Notes: generated by a model from the letters alone, not told the origin. A stretch of 47,500 nt of DNA from Chrysomallon squamiferum (GCA_012295275.1 CM022674.1:5958936-6006435); one strand, 5' to 3'. Counted from the first letter of the stretch, positions 1 through 14,862 are shown. A program made the numbers and translations.

Positions 1-233
1 GAATTGACGCATTTTGCAGTATGTTACTGTTACTGTTATTTTTGTTATTATTATTGTTGTTGTTGTTGTTTTCTTTTTATTGTTGTTTATTTCAAAAATT
101 TTGAAAGCAATGAAATATATATATGGCAAATTACCAAAAATATTTAATTTAATAATGTTATTTTAATTTATTTATTTTTTTATATTTCAAAAATTTTGTA
201 AAACAAAAACAAGTTAATATTTAAGCAAAAGAC

Positions 234-270
<37 letters not shown>

Positions 271-634
271 AAAGCAAAAGATATTCCAGTTAATATCTTG
301 ATTTATCACACATAAACAAACAGGTTTTTAATTTATTTTATACAGAGTACAAACCACTTGAACAAACTACACTTACAGATAAACGAAATAGGTAAAGGAA
401 GTTAAGACAACGCAATTTTCTCATCGTTTTTTTAAATTTTATTTTTGTTTATTTTTATTTATTTTTTTCGATGTTGTTGTTTGTTGTTTGTTTTGTTTTG
501 TTTGTTTTCTGGGTTTTTTATATTTTTGGTATTTAAATAAAAACAAGTAAATAAAATAAATAAATAAATAAACAACAAAAAACATTATTCATATAATGAA
601 TTATTTATTTTTGGTTTCTGTGCCTCATCATCTT

Positions 635-699
<65 letters not shown>

Positions 700-888
700 T
701 GATAATGATGATAATTATTTTCTTTTCACATGACTTAATTTCTGACTCTGAAATGTAAACTAATAAATAAATAAAAAAAAAAAAAAAATAAAAAAATAAT
801 AATAATAAAAGATAAATAAATAAATAGACTAAATAATTACTGCTTTTTTCGCATCTCCAGCTTATTCACATAATAATAATAATAATAA

Positions 889-919
<31 letters not shown>

Positions 920-1528
920 AAGAAGAAGAAATAAGAAAAATAAATAAATAAGCAAAAAAATATTAAAAAAAATCAATTCTACATATATGAAATAACATCG
1001 TCATGAAATATCGCTCTGGTTTGATGTGTTACTATAATTTTTATTGTTTCAAAATGTCATGTAAGACGTTTGTTAAAAGCTGTTGCAGCAACAGGTGGCA
1101 CCATTGAGCGGACGAGAAGTATTTATAAACTAAATTAGGTTATACGCCACATGTTGTTTTGTCACTGGCTAAACGTCGTACGTATGAAGTTACGTCAAAA
1201 GGGTCGCATTGATATCAGTTTGTATTTTCCCCGATTCACAAGTGGATGTTTTATCGTTTTAGAGTCTAAAATTTTAGACAGTGAAGCAGTTTTACTGCAT
1301 GTCTTAGTCTCTGTTTTCTGTAGACATTTTCCCTGTTCGACACTGTAGCATAAAGCAATTTATTTTCATAAAAAAAAAAAAAAAAAAATAAAAAAATAAT
1401 AATAATAATTATAAAAAAATTGAAATAGATATAAGTTGAAATCGTATCGTTTTTATTTATTTATTTATTATGATTATTATTATATTATTGTTGTTGTTGT
1501 TTTTATTATTATATTATTTATTTATTTA

Positions 1529-1584
<56 letters not shown>

Positions 1585-1630
1585 GTTGTTGTTGTTGTAT
1601 GTTGTTGTTATTATATGTATCATGCACAAA
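1..1630. other. AT-rich intergenic DNA with dense microsatellites
   Basis: Holds (TA)n at about 234-267, (AAT)n at about 635-696, (AAT)n/(GAA)n at about 871-931, poly-A near 1371-1388 and (TTA)n/(TTG)n at about 1530-1600. A unique stretch at about 970-1350 has no recognisable coding content; its 65-codon open frame (1151-1348) shows no family motif. Confidence 0.8.
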
Positions 1631-1639
1631 TCAGTAACC

Positions 1640-1715
1640 CAGCTGGGCTCCTGGCACCGATTGATTCATCAAAGACCGTGGTATGTGGTGTACTGCCTAT
1701 GGTAAACTGATAGTG
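1640..1715 (+). repeat. Short SINE-like fragment
   Basis: CATCAAAGACCGTGGTATGT followed by GGTGTACTGCCTATGG resembles the middle of the same mollusc-type SINE as at 13.6 kb. It is a short GC-richer island between (TTA)n and AT-rich DNA. Confidence 0.4.
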
Positions 1716-2239
1716 AGATTTAATTTTTAATTTTTTTTTAATTCTCATTTCATAAAAACTATTTTTAACGTTTCTCTCTCTATCACTGTTACTGTCACTG
1801 TCGTATGATCCGAGCTCTAAAGCTGGAATTAAGTCAACTACCTCTCCGATTTCGTCATCATAGAAAATAAATATATCAAATTTCGCAGACACATTACAAT
1901 GTAAGATAATTGTTTGTTTTTTTTAATATATTTTTTAATGTTCCTTTTATTTATTTAGTTATTTTTTTAACCTTGAATTTGATACGATCGACTGTAATTG
2001 CGTCTCTGTTGAAGGGTACTAAGAACATATTACGTCACTTTTGTTGTACATTACCCCCGCCCCCCTGTCCATATATTCGACTTTGTTCTTCGGGGCAATA
2101 CCTAGTTTGGTATGTGGTGTTACCTTGCAAACTTTACTTTTAATATTTATTACAATTTTATAGTAAACATATATATTATCATTCATTTTAATAATCGATC
2201 TATGCTTATAAGAAGCATTTTTTCTCGTGTACGTATATA

Positions 2240-2302
2240 TTATATGTGTGTACACATGTATTTGTGTATATGTATGTACTTGTTTGTGTATGCATGTACA
2301 TG

Positions 2303-2353
<51 letters not shown>

Positions 2354-2500
2354 ATATATCTGTGTGTGTGTTTCTCTGTGTGTGTGTGTAAGTAATTATG
2401 CATGTACGTGTTTGTGTGTGTGTGTGTGTGTGTGTAAGTAAGTCTGCATGTACATGTTTGTGTTTGTATATGTATGTATGTATGTACGTATGTTTCATAT
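2240..2500. repeat. (TA)n/(TG)n/(TATG)n compound array
   Basis: Alternating TGTATG, (TA)n at about 2309-2341, and two (TG)n runs near 2362-2388 and 2415-2434. The Tyr/Ile and His/Thr reading frames across it are repeat artefacts. Confidence 0.9.
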
Positions 2501-4110
2501 GAACACATTTTTAATATCAGAAGAAATACTGTAGTTGGATAAAAATCTGGAGCCGCCCTTGTCTGAGTTAACAAATTTATTACATCCTGGATAAAGAAAT
2601 GTTTGACACTATTGTCAGCGACAAGCGTCGAATACATTTTTTAAAAATGCAAATTTGCATCTCACCTTTCAACAGAGGTAAGGTCGTGAAAACGTACAAG
2701 AACCGGCGAGGCAGAAAATACGTTGAATTGCATAGCTTTCATACCTCGTAAAAAATAAAAATAAAAATTTGAATGATTAAACATTATGAAATAAAAAAGC
2801 TGAAAATAAATCAAAAGAAGAGTAACTTTGAGAAAAATCAAACAGAAAAACCAAAAAAAACCCAACAAAAAACTTAAGAAATCCAGAAGGAGGAAGAAAG
2901 AAATAAAAAAGAAGAAAAAAAATGAAAAAAAAAAAAAATGTAGAAGATATAAGAAAAAAAAAAAGAAAAAAGGAGAGGAAAAGAAAAGAAAATGTTAGTG
3001 TACTGGCTGACATGTTTTTATTTTCTACATCTAGGCAATTACATCATTCACAACATATTCATTTCGCTACAGCATACGTTGTATTACAGAGAACATGTAA
3101 TTTAATAACATTTGTAACACCTGGATCGAGTATTTCCATTACAAATAATTAGCACTATATATATACACACATACACTTACGTGTTAGCACTATATATATA
3201 CATAGATTTACACGGGCGAATAGATGTTAAATATAAAACACATTTAAATAATAAGAATCTTGCACGTTTTTTTTCTTTCTTTAGCGTTTGGTAAAGGGAT
3301 ATTTTAACCATGATTTTTGCAGTGACTGGAGAATTGGCTTTAAAAGTTCATTTCAAAAGCACTGGTTGGAACGGACGGCAGAGAGGTTCTATAAGAAGAG
3401 TTGGTGCTGTTTTCTGTTACATGCCCTGTCTAACTCTAATGCAGTAGAACCTACATTCATACATATACAAAAACACAAACAGAAACACATACGCACAGAC
3501 ACAGACACAGACAAACAACCTACAAATATATATACACACACATACACAAATATATATGCGAACCTACCTACTACCTGCCTATCTACAAACGTACATACAC
3601 ATTTTGTATGAAAATTACTGTACATACATACTACATATTTATATACATACATATGCGTGTATATATGTGTATGTATTCACTTCCGTGCGTCTAACAGATG
3701 TACGTTAGGATTTGTATGTATAACAGGTATGTACGAACGTAAGTATAATTAGTATACGCACGTGTGTGTGTGTGAATGTGTGTGTGTGAATGTGTGTGCG
3801 CGTGCGCGCGCGTTCTTTGATGTATAATTTATGTTCTTGACGAAAATCCATTGATATGGGCTTAAGAGGAGGACTTACTTTAATTTAAGTTTCGTCGGTT
3901 CAGTCAAAGGCAGAATGATAATTTATTTAGCTCGCTCGGTGGGAGATAATAAAAAGGTAATTGAAAAAGATGTGATAGTCGGCTTCCTGAGTTTCGCCTC
4001 CTTCGATAAAAAAAAGCAAAGATCGTTTAGCACAGTAACTGGTTCTGCAATACGCCTACACGTGCTCACGGTCTCGCCATTTTGTGTGTCTCTGTTCCTT
4101 TCAGTTTTTT
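2500..4110. other. Intergenic, no gene recognised
   Basis: A-rich purine tract at about 2870-2995, CA/TA-rich stretches at 3470-3680 and (TG)n at about 3762-3802. A GC-richer unique island at about 3840-4080 has no coding signature or RNA gene that I recognise. Confidence 0.6.
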
Positions 4111-4129
4111 TCTGTGTCTGAGAGAGTTA

Positions 4130-5112
<983 letters not shown>

Positions 5113-5120
5113 AGACACAC

Positions 5121-5211
<91 letters not shown>
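5113..5211. repeat. (CA)n-(GA)n compound microsatellite
   Basis: About 10 CA units followed by about 36 GA units, nearly perfect. Confidence 0.95.
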
Positions 5212-5215
<4 letters not shown>

Positions 5216-5927
5216 AAATAAAAGAGAAAGATTAATGAAAAAGACAGGACAATAGATAAACGGATAGACAGACACAGAACAGAGGACTGAAGAAAGGAGA
5301 AAGAAAGGGGAAAAAACAAACAAAATAAAGATGGTTAACACTGCACAAAAGTGAAAAAGAGAGAGAGAGACATGGAGACAGATATATACAGATACAGAGG
5401 TATACAGATAGAGAGATTTGGGAGAGATAAAGAGATAGACAGATAAATATAGTAACCGGATACTTCATCAGTTTCATGTTGGTAATACATATCACTTAAC
5501 ATTGTTATGACGCAGTTGTTTGATCTTACTAATCTTCCTTATTTTGTTTTCCGCTATTTATTCTAATTTTATTTTCAGTGTAACCGACAAACAACTCCAG
5601 TAACGATAACAACACTATAAAACCTCAGGTCACCGAATTTTATATTGCGTTTTTTTATTTTATTATTATTATACATATTTTTTTTTTTTTTTTTTTTTAT
5701 TTTTTTAAATAAAAAGTTGGAAGTGTTCGTATCTCGTAGAAATAGCCTGACTACATTTTGTACAGCAAGCTTGACATTTTATACATTTAAATGCATACCA
5801 ATCTTTCTTAATAATGACGTTTGAGAATAATGTATTTAAGCCCGCAACGACAGATATTATATAAAAAAAATTAACAAATCAAAATAATTCTTTTATAACT
5901 TTCAAAAGAATAATAATAACAATATAA

Positions 5928-5981
<54 letters not shown>

Positions 5982-6097
5982 CCCACATAAATATAGATGT
6001 TAAGATCTTTAATAAAATATCATCCCTTCAGCTATTATTAATGAATGTACGACACACTGTGTACAGGGGAAAGTCTTACGGTTATATTGATTTTTAA

Positions 6098-6128
<31 letters not shown>

Positions 6129-7060
6129 TTAAGCTGATACAGGATATTTATTTAGTTATTTATATTTTTATATTTTATTTTAAAAAAAAAAAAAAAAAAA
6201 AAGTCTTGGTCTCTATATGAAAACCAAGACGGTTCGAGTCTTTTCGTTGAATGTACTTTAGTGTAATTATTGTTAACAAATTCCAAGTCCGATTTCTGCC
6301 TGTAGATATAATTTCAGATATAACCTGAATAGCTACTTACTCAGGTTACCAATGCAAAACGATCTTCCACTTCTTATACCGCGCCTTCTTTTGATCAATT
6401 TACTATCTTAATATTTTCATTTGTATATTCATGTACTATAATTATGCAAACTAGGTACTGCTTCTGAATCGGTATATGTGATGAATAAAGTTCATTTATA
6501 AACGGTTTCTTTTTGTTGGTGTTCCATTAATGCATTTGTATGGAAAATACTGGTAGCGTAGTTAATAGCAACAACAATAATACAGACTTGTTTTCATGGC
6601 TTATGTCTTTTATTCTTTAATAGATGCACCGTTGCCCAGTCGCCCAGGTATGAATAAAGATTGTGTTAAATTGAAAATATACCTCATTGTTCTGCCAGGT
6701 ATCCAAAAAACAATTTTAATTATGCTATGACCATAAATCCTCTGATTTCAGAACCTTTCAGTACTACAGATTAAATTTAAATTGAAGTTAATGAGATTTT
6801 AATATATTTTTAATCAGTGTTGTTTTATTATTAACTATAATATATTTATAATACTGTCATCTTAATATTAAATAGATATTTTTTTTTAAATAAAGTAACT
6901 TTAATATTAATTTATATTAATAATTATCGTAATTTTAAAATCAAATTTATTTCGTAAATAACTAAATGCAGTCTAAATATTACCTAAACAACTATAAATA
7001 CGTGTTGTGTGTGACAGTTACATATAAATTCGAGAAGAAAGAGAAAATTATTTTTTTTGC
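5212..7060. other. Intergenic, no gene recognised
   Basis: (AAT)n at 5927-5981, (ATT)n at about 6100-6128, poly-T near 5679-5698 and poly-A near 6183-6202. The remaining DNA is unique, AT-rich and without a coding signature. Confidence 0.6.
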
Positions 7061-7698
7061 GCTTACGTTCGGTCTGGTTTAAACGAATAATAAATATTTT
7101 TGGTTATGGCCTGAAATGCAAATCCAGACCACCCACTAGATTTCCTTCTGGATCCGCACCTCTCCGGTAGAGACACAACGAAAACTTCAAATCCAACCAG
7201 ACCAAAATAAATTTTCTTCACACTGTGTGGCGACACCTTGCATAAACAAGAATCAAAAACTTTCCACAACACGACGTAGTAATTTATGCATGCAGACCGG
7301 TACATTTTTTTTTCTGCAGCAGACGGTAACGGTCCATCAACCGTGCATGCATTTGACGTAAATAATGAGATTAAATCATGCAAACTATCAAGCAATCAAT
7401 TATTCTGTTTAATTAATAAGTAATCGTTAGAAAATCCAGTCATCTATGGTATCCCTGCACAACAGACCTTGTCGGTACTTTTTAATGTCTTGTGTGTTTC
7501 TATCTTTACGTCGATTGTAAGACAGTGATAGTCTGCCCTGATCGAGAATTTTTTTCCGCGCACAAATAGACTGGCTGCCGCTGCGTTCACATTAACACTG
7601 AAAACATACCGTCGATGAAGAAGTAACAGTCTGGTGAACAGTTTAAAATAATTCTAAGATCGATAACTGGGTAAACGTGCCAGTTAATTTAGTCTTGC

Positions 7699-7736
<38 letters not shown>

Positions 7737-8240
7737 GAAGAAGAAGAAGAAGAAGAAGAAGAAAAAACATTCCGCTCACATTATACAGACAGTAGTTAAT
7801 TATCCGTTCACTGTTAGTATATGAAAATACTGAGTTTATTTTATTAAAGGAAGGGTTGTCTTGCAGTCAAGCGTTCCAGTTTTTAAGCAGAGGTTTTATT
7901 CAGTATTTTGCAAAGATTTTGTTTGTTTGTTTGTTTGCAGGTGCAAATATATGTATAAAGTAATTTAAAACGCTCGCTTATCAAATGCCACCAACTTCTC
8001 TAACGTTCCACACAGGCAGCCAGGCTAGGCTGTCTGTGGGCGGGATTGCCAAAAATTCATTGAAATGGAAACATGTCTAACGAGGGGTGCCGATCTCTTT
8101 TTTGAAACGCTTTTTACTTCCACCAGTTTAACCCTTTATAACTGAAGTCATCACGCCTTCGGAGCGTTAACTTAGAAAAAAACTTCAGAACTAATAGATC
8201 GGTCCTGTATGCAATGACGTCATGGCAAAGGCAGTATATT
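7061..8240. other. GC-richer unique islands, function unknown
   Basis: The stretch 7063-7395 is open for 110 codons on the minus strand but shows no family motif and no convincing splice frame. The stretches at about 7540-7680 and 7980-8220 are also less AT-rich and repeat-free. (AAT)n/(GAA)n lies at 7699-7763. Nothing is recognised; old transposon pieces or regulatory DNA are possible. Confidence 0.4.
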
Positions 8241-8244
8241 TTAA

Positions 8245-8407
8245 AAATGAATTTTTTTTTTTTTTTTTTTTTTTCTTTTTCACTTCAACCTCAAAACTTT
8301 AAAGTATGCTGAAAATATTTATTATTTGTAATACTTCAAAATCTTAGATATATATATTTAAAAATCTTGAATATTCTATAAATAACAGTAACAACTATAA
8401 CAACAAC

Positions 8408-8482
<75 letters not shown>

Positions 8483-9178
8483 CAACAACAACAACAGTAA
8501 CAACAATAAATGAATAAATATTTTGCTGCTTGAGTTAGAATCCTTTTGTTCAGAGTGAATATAAATGTACATATATATTTGTGGGATTTTATTTTTATGG
8601 GTATGTGATTTACGTGAATGTATTGAAATATATCTAAGCTTTGTATGCAGAACTTCTAAAGCTTTTATAACGTTTTTTTTTTTTCAAAGCATTGTGATTA
8701 TTACAAACACACCCACTATTTTACAATATATAAAAAACCGCAGATAGATAAGAATCATTGAAAGGTGACAATAATAAACATAGAGATATATAAGCAACAT
8801 TTGTGTCAGCTATTTATACAGCTTCTGAATGCCGTAATTTACTAGAACGGGTGTTATTCGAGTTTGCTTGGTGACCTTTTGAAGGTTAATGGAAATGTAA
8901 TGGCAGGGAAGTTGTTAAACATACGCAAGCCATTCTTTGCTGCATACATTGGATAATAATACCCGGATAATAGAATTTTAAACTAATGGCATTATTCATT
9001 TGTAAACCGATCCTCTCATTCAGGGCAATCATTTTGGTGAAGATCTTGAAAAGAAATAAAATATGTTAGCACCTCCTGCAGTGTTAAGTGTTCGTTCATT
9101 CATTGTTAAAGTATATCTGGCGTGAAAAATAAAAAAAAAAAAAAAAGTGTGTGTTTGTATATATATATATATATATGC

Positions 9179-9236
<58 letters not shown>

Positions 9237-9644
9237 ATTAGAAATTAATTAAACTAATCTAAATAAATAAATAAATAAATAAATAAAATAAAATAAAATA
9301 AAATAAAATAAAATAAAATAAAATATAATAAAATAAAATTAAGTTCATAAATATTTTAACAGAATTTAAAGGAATAAACTGTACTTTCCGGTCATACTGT
9401 TCTTTTTCCAGTCTGATGCAATACTGCGATCTGAAGTTTGAAGAAAATGGCATCATGTCGTTGACAGAAATTTTGTTCTTTCTGAGAGACAAACAACATT
9501 AATGATCATGATGAGATCAAGAATTACGTAAATGTATTATGGCCACAAAAAAAAAAAAAAAAAAAATTTGGTATTCAAAAAGTCAAGAAAATTAAATGAA
9601 TAAACACATTTAATGTTAAGTTTCTTATTAATGGAGAAATTATT

Positions 9645-9689
<45 letters not shown>

Positions 9690-11100
9690 TAGAAAAGAAA
9701 AAAATCCCCATGTTGGTTTTCCAGAAGAACATGGTTCTGTGGAGTGACGTCAGCGAATTTCTCCTCTCATGTGACTTTTGTACAGGAACACATTTTTAAA
9801 GCTAATAACCGTTATTTAAAAAAAAAAAAAAAAAGGTTAATAAAGCAAATAAAGAAGTAAAAATAATAATTATTAAAAATAAATAAATATTTAAATAAAT
9901 ACGTGCATAAACATATTGAAAATGAATAATAATTAATTATTAAATAAAAAAATATGCAGATACCTAACTAAGTAACTAAATAATTCTAACTAACTAACTG
10001 AATAAATAAATATTTAAAAAAAAAAAAAAAAAACATAAAAAATATATAGACAGACAGACAGATAGACAAATATAAAATGAGTTAAGGAATCATTAATCAT
10101 TTATTAATTTATTTGAACGTTATCTGTATAATCATCTAAATTTACTGCTAATAATTCTCGATTTTGACTGAAGTAATGAGTAAAGTTTTCATTGCAAATG
10201 TTTCATTCCTGTTATTTACGGGATCATTTCATTTCATGCACCACAAGTAATAAAATAAAATTTCAACAGATAATTTTCAAGAGAATAAAAACTACAGCTT
10301 TAAGAAATTACAAGAATGTGACAGTAAAGGCAGATAACGAAAAAAAAAAAAAAAAAAAAAAAAAAAAGAAACAGGTGTGGGAGAAAAAAAAATGACCTTC
10401 TTCATCAGTAGGTCAGCTTCAAAAAAAAAAAAAAAAAAAACCTAACTTGTCTTAAGAAAACACTTTTAGCCCATATCTAAAACAAGCCGAGGGCTAAACG
10501 ACCTCTGTAGCTGGTTAAATATAGAGATTTGTTTTTAAAATGATCCTTGAGTTTTATCGAAATGTACAAAGAACAGAGTCTGGTAAGCAGTTACATCATT
10601 AGAACTGGCTGTACAAAAATGAATTCTATTTACGTCCACAGAATGAAAGACAGGAACATTTGGTAAAGTCTTCAGCAGCCCGTCTTAGTGTATTTCCGAA
10701 ATGCGCCTGTTCACTTAGTGACCGAAAGAATGTAATAATAAGCTGATAAACGAAAGAACATCATGGAAGAGGAACGAACGAACGATGGAACGAATAAACA
10801 ATGAAGGAATGAATGAACGGAGAGAGATTTAATGTGTGATTAAACAACAGAGTGAACGAACGAGTAAATGAAACAAAAGAATAAAGGAATGAACGAATGA
10901 ATGAAATATAAAGTGAATGAATAAACGAATGACAGAATGAATGAAACATAAAGTGAATGAATAAACGAATGACAGAATGAATAAATAAACGGAAGAAAAA
11001 AAACGAAAAAAAAAAAAACGAATTAACGAGAGAAATTTCATGAATATTTATTAAACAATTACAAAATGAAAATAAAATAAAATAAAAAAAGTAATCAAAT
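8245..11100. other. Repeat-dense intergenic tract
   Basis: Poly-T about 8252-8274; (AAT)n/(CAA)n 8399-8497; (TA)n/(TG)n 9157-9233; (AAAT)n/(AAAAT)n 9262-9340; poly-A at about 9548-9565, 9645-9681, 10018-10033, 10341-10366 and 10421-10440. No gene recognised. Confidence 0.8.
10881..10990 (+). repeat. 40-bp minisatellite
   Basis: Units start at 10881, 10921 and 10961 (ATAAACGAATGACAGAATGA in the last two), built from GAAT/GAAC tetramers that also fill 10770-10880. Confidence 0.85.
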
Positions 11101-11639
11101 GCCTGACGCTATTTATAGAAAAATGGCGCGAGGCAAGAAGCCCGCCAATTCTCAAGTTACAGATATCAGTACGTTTCATATGTCTGTATCCCTTACACAG
11201 ACACACACAAAAAAAAAAAAAAAATCAACAGAAGACGTAACACAATCTACCTTGATAAACCAGACATGAGATACAGACCGGAACGAAGGCTTAAAGTGTG
11301 GAGTTAAATCATAAGCAAGGATAAAACGATAGAGTGAGGAAAAGTAAGTTAAAATATTGTGTTACCTCATTAAAGATACATTTTCCGCACGTTTCATAAA
11401 AAAAAAAAAAAAAAAATAAAAAAAAAAGTTATCTTTTTTTTTTTTTTCTCGATTGTAGATGTTTTAAAAGGAATTTTTCAGAAGGAGGCGAATGCTGCTC
11501 TTAAAAGGATGGAGAAATAAAGCGTGTAAAATTAAATAATTATTTATTTTGCACACTCGTTAATAACAGAAACGAATGAAAAAGGATGGGAAAGACTGAA
11601 AGAAGAATGGAAGAAATGAACGTTACTTTTTACGATATA

Positions 11640-12070
11640 TTTTAAATCTACGTTTATATGGCGTCAGTGACCAGTTACAAATCGACAGAGTTAGCGGCCG
11701 GAAACCCATTTTTCGATTAGCAGGAAGGCGTCTTGCATGTGCACCTACCCACTGATGTGGAATCGCAAACCATATAAAGTTTGTAAATGGTCACTGGGTA
11801 GAACGGGAAGAACACAACTGGCTGTATTGCCAGTACTGTGACTACTCCAGTTACAACGAGTGAAGTCTGTAGTGGGTGTGGCACGTTCCTGGGGGAGATT
11901 GACCAAGCAGATTCCAGTATTTAAAAGAAGAGTTTCTGATATTTTGGACACGGGCGCAGTTTCAGTTCGTGTCCCAGGCGTTTTGATTTTCAGAAGATTC
12001 GCCACTGATCACCACTATAACATAAAGCAATTCACTTTGGTCTGGAAATATATGATGACGTAGATATAAC
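11640..12070. other. Unique GC-richer island, function unknown
   Basis: Repeat-free and nearer 45% GC, with overlapping open frames on both strands (67 codons plus, 86 codons minus) that show no recognisable domain. It could be an exon of an unseen gene, an old mobile element or a regulatory island. Confidence 0.35.
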
Positions 12071-12079
12071 CTGCACTCG

Positions 12080-13560
12080 TATCGTTAATACTTGCTGTTG
12101 TTGTTGTTGTTGTTGTTTTTATTATTATCCAAACGAATCATGTTGCGCCATTGTTACGTCAAATAAATGACTTTTCTGAATAACGCCATGTAACATTAAG
12201 AATTTCATCGTCAGAATTTAAAGTAACTTTTTACGTCTGTCGATGCCGAACCCCAAGAAACACTCCTAAATCCATTCCCGAGAATGGAGGTTATTAACTA
12301 GATGAAAAGAGTCTTCTGATTCGGCTGATTCTAACTCAAAAATAAGAACAGCAGGAGTAAAATGAATACTGTATTTTAATGAGCTTATTTTGTTTATGCA
12401 CGACTGTATCTTTAAAAACTGGCTAGATTTTTATCTTTATTTATCCAGCTGTCGATCGGGTTATTGCCCGTTCCACTCAGTATCCGACGAATTGTTTTTG
12501 TAGTCTCTTTCCTGATTTTGAGAGAATGGTTATAAAATTTGTCTTATAGATTTCATTAAATGATGATTACGATTGTGTTGATGATAACAAGAACAATAAC
12601 AGTAACAACAGCTGTAATATATAATAACAATAATCACAATAGTAATAACAAAACAACAACGACAAAGATGACAATAGATATAGTTTAGCAACGTAAATAA
12701 AATAATTTATGAAGAAGGAAGACATGACAATATCAAGTTTTTCAAATTTTGACTGATAAGATTTTAAGAAAAATAAAAGAAATTGAAAAAAAAAAAAAAA
12801 AAAAAAAAAAAGAAAAAATAAATAAAAAAAAATAATGATATATAATTTGAAGCAAATTCCAAGTGGCTCATTTGGGCAGTTAAGTGACGTTTACCAATTA
12901 TTCAGCATCAGCAACCCAAATAATCTTAAACATTGAGATGTTTGCTTTTCAAATACCGTATTTATTTGACGCTTCCTGATAACAAATATAGCTTATCAAT
13001 ATGTATTTTTTTGTTTGTTTTCACATGACAGCAAACAAATGAAAATTACATTCATTGTACCTTTAACAAAAATGTTTTATAATAAATCGATAAAGCAATC
13101 TTTCATTAAAAAAAAGAAAAAAAAAAAAAAAAAAAAAAAAAAAAACGAAATAAAAAAACCAAAGAAAAGAGAGAGAAAATTAAAAAAAAGAAAGAAAACA
13201 ACAAAGCGACATCACTGTGCTATAACGAACCATACCAGTGTCGTTAAGTATGCTAAGTATATTAAGTTGAATATTAAATATTAATGTATGTGAAACAGAT
13301 GTTAAAAATTCCCTGCCAGACAGTGTATCAGCAAAGAAGAATTTTAACGTAATGCTAAACAGATTTTCAACTACGCACACGCATACACACACACACGCAC
13401 TCTCATATGTTAATTATTTCTTCTTCAAATAAGGGATGTACGTCTGTATATCTGTGATGTAGAACAGTCATTGCTCGAGTTAGAGTAGAACGGCTAACAT
13501 CCCATAATGTTTAGAGATCGTCAAGTATATGTCTGAAAATATTATCTCATAATTATACCA
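12080..13560. other. Intergenic, no gene recognised
   Basis: (TTG)n at about 12090-12117, an AAC/AAT-rich stretch at 12590-12680, poly-A at about 12785-12811 and 13119-13145, and otherwise unique AT-rich DNA. Confidence 0.6.
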
Positions 13561-13579
13561 GCTGGAAATACGGTGCAGC

Positions 13580-13785
13580 AGATTTTAAAGTTATTACCAA
13601 ACCTCTTGTTAGAGTCAGTGGTTTGTGCTTTCCTACCAACAGGAAGGTGCTGCATATAAAGAATCCTAAGCTGCTGCTCCACAAGAGAAAATCACAAATG
13701 GCAGCAAAAGCTTCTTCTTTTATATTAAATATTAAATTAAAAAAATATAATGATAATAAATATCTGTTAACATAAAAATTTGCTT
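13580..13785 (+). repeat. Decayed mollusc-type SINE copy
   Basis: TGGTTTGTGCTTTCCTACC, then GGAAGGTGCTGCATATAAAG, AATCCTAAGCTGCTGCT and ATAATGATAATAAATATCTG follow, in order, the pattern of a SINE common in mollusc genomes (a GTGGTATGTGCTTTCCTGTC-type block, a CATATAAAAGATCCCTTGCT-type block, then a TGATTAATAAATCAATGTG-type end). The comparison is from memory and the copy is quite diverged. Confidence 0.5.
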
Positions 13786-13920
13786 TAATAATAATAATAA
13801 TAAAAAGGAGAAGAATAGGAATACGAATAATAATGGATTTCTGGTTGGAATAGGTTGAAGAGATCACTGAGGTGAAAAAACAACGTCAGCGGTGAAATAA
13901 CTGAACTGCTTCGTGTGTCG

Positions 13921-13935
13921 GTTGTCATTAGCAAC
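13921..13935. promoter_or_regulatory. Consensus RFX X-box in a unique island
   Basis: GTTGTCATTAGCAAC fits RYYNYY-N3-RRNRAC, inside a longer palindrome CGGTTG-N7-CAACCG. The surrounding 13840-14110 is repeat-free and CpG-bearing. No nearby exon is recognised. Confidence 0.35.
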
Positions 13936-13939
13936 CGAT

Positions 13940-14190
13940 TTTTAGCCTCATAAATGAGGTAATGAATACACAAGATTTGTATCGGCCGCTGAACCCGACA
14001 ATATTCACAGCTGACGAACGTTGTGCACTGGCTTGTGCGAGGAGACACGCTCGAGTGCACCGGGCCGTGCTTCTGCAAGTTAACGTCATGCTCTGATTTG
14101 TAAAGAGAAGCGTTTCAAGACACATTAAATCATTATATATATATTTTTTTTTTTTTTTTTTTTTTATGTATGTAGATATTTTTTTAATTT

Positions 14191-14223
<33 letters not shown>

Positions 14224-14818
14224 ATATGTCATATAACTGTTGTCATGATTGGTTGTAGTCTGTAGTACCACCCACACGTGGCCGTTACCCCTCCCTCTCC
14301 CAATGATTTCTTGTTTTGTTGCTTGGTTACGAGAGGTGCAAACACCGTAATGGAAAAATTTGCGTCTGCTGTAATCAACAGTGCTCTGTTTGCAACCAAC
14401 TTTCAACTTCGACTTTTCAAACAGGGCTTTTCTCATTCAAAACTTAGGACATAATTTAATATACATGAACGAACATTTTGTAGTACATTAAAAGACACGC
14501 AGGTTATTATTTCTGCTGTTGATATTTAAAATTTGCACATGAGTGCTTGCTTCTAAGGTACAAATTTTCTTTATAATTAAAACTTTCTCCCCCCCTTACA
14601 GGTGACGGAGTACATTTTTCATGAATTTTTTTTTTAAATTTTATTTTACTGTGTAACAGTATCTTCTGTTATTACAATTGTTTTTATTGTTGTTATTACT
14701 AAATGTTATGCAAATACCAATCCAAAAGAGATAATCAATTTTAGGTTATAAATTTTATATTTCTTTTCAAATATCTTTAAAAAAACATACAGAAAGAAAC
14801 AACAACACATCAACAACA

Positions 14819-14862
<44 letters not shown>

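Noticed and set aside
7063-7395. 110-codon minus-strand open frame
   Set aside because: No recognisable motif, no splice partners and no codon pattern to support a gene; described only as a unique island.
8066-8076. Tonicity element TGGAAANNYNY (also at about 14352 and 34731)
   Set aside because: The motif is loose and several chance hits are expected in 47.5 kb; none lies in the candidate promoter.
11745-12063. Overlapping plus and minus open frames in a GC-richer island
   Set aside because: Neither shows a family motif; an open frame is more likely where stop codons are rarer at higher GC.
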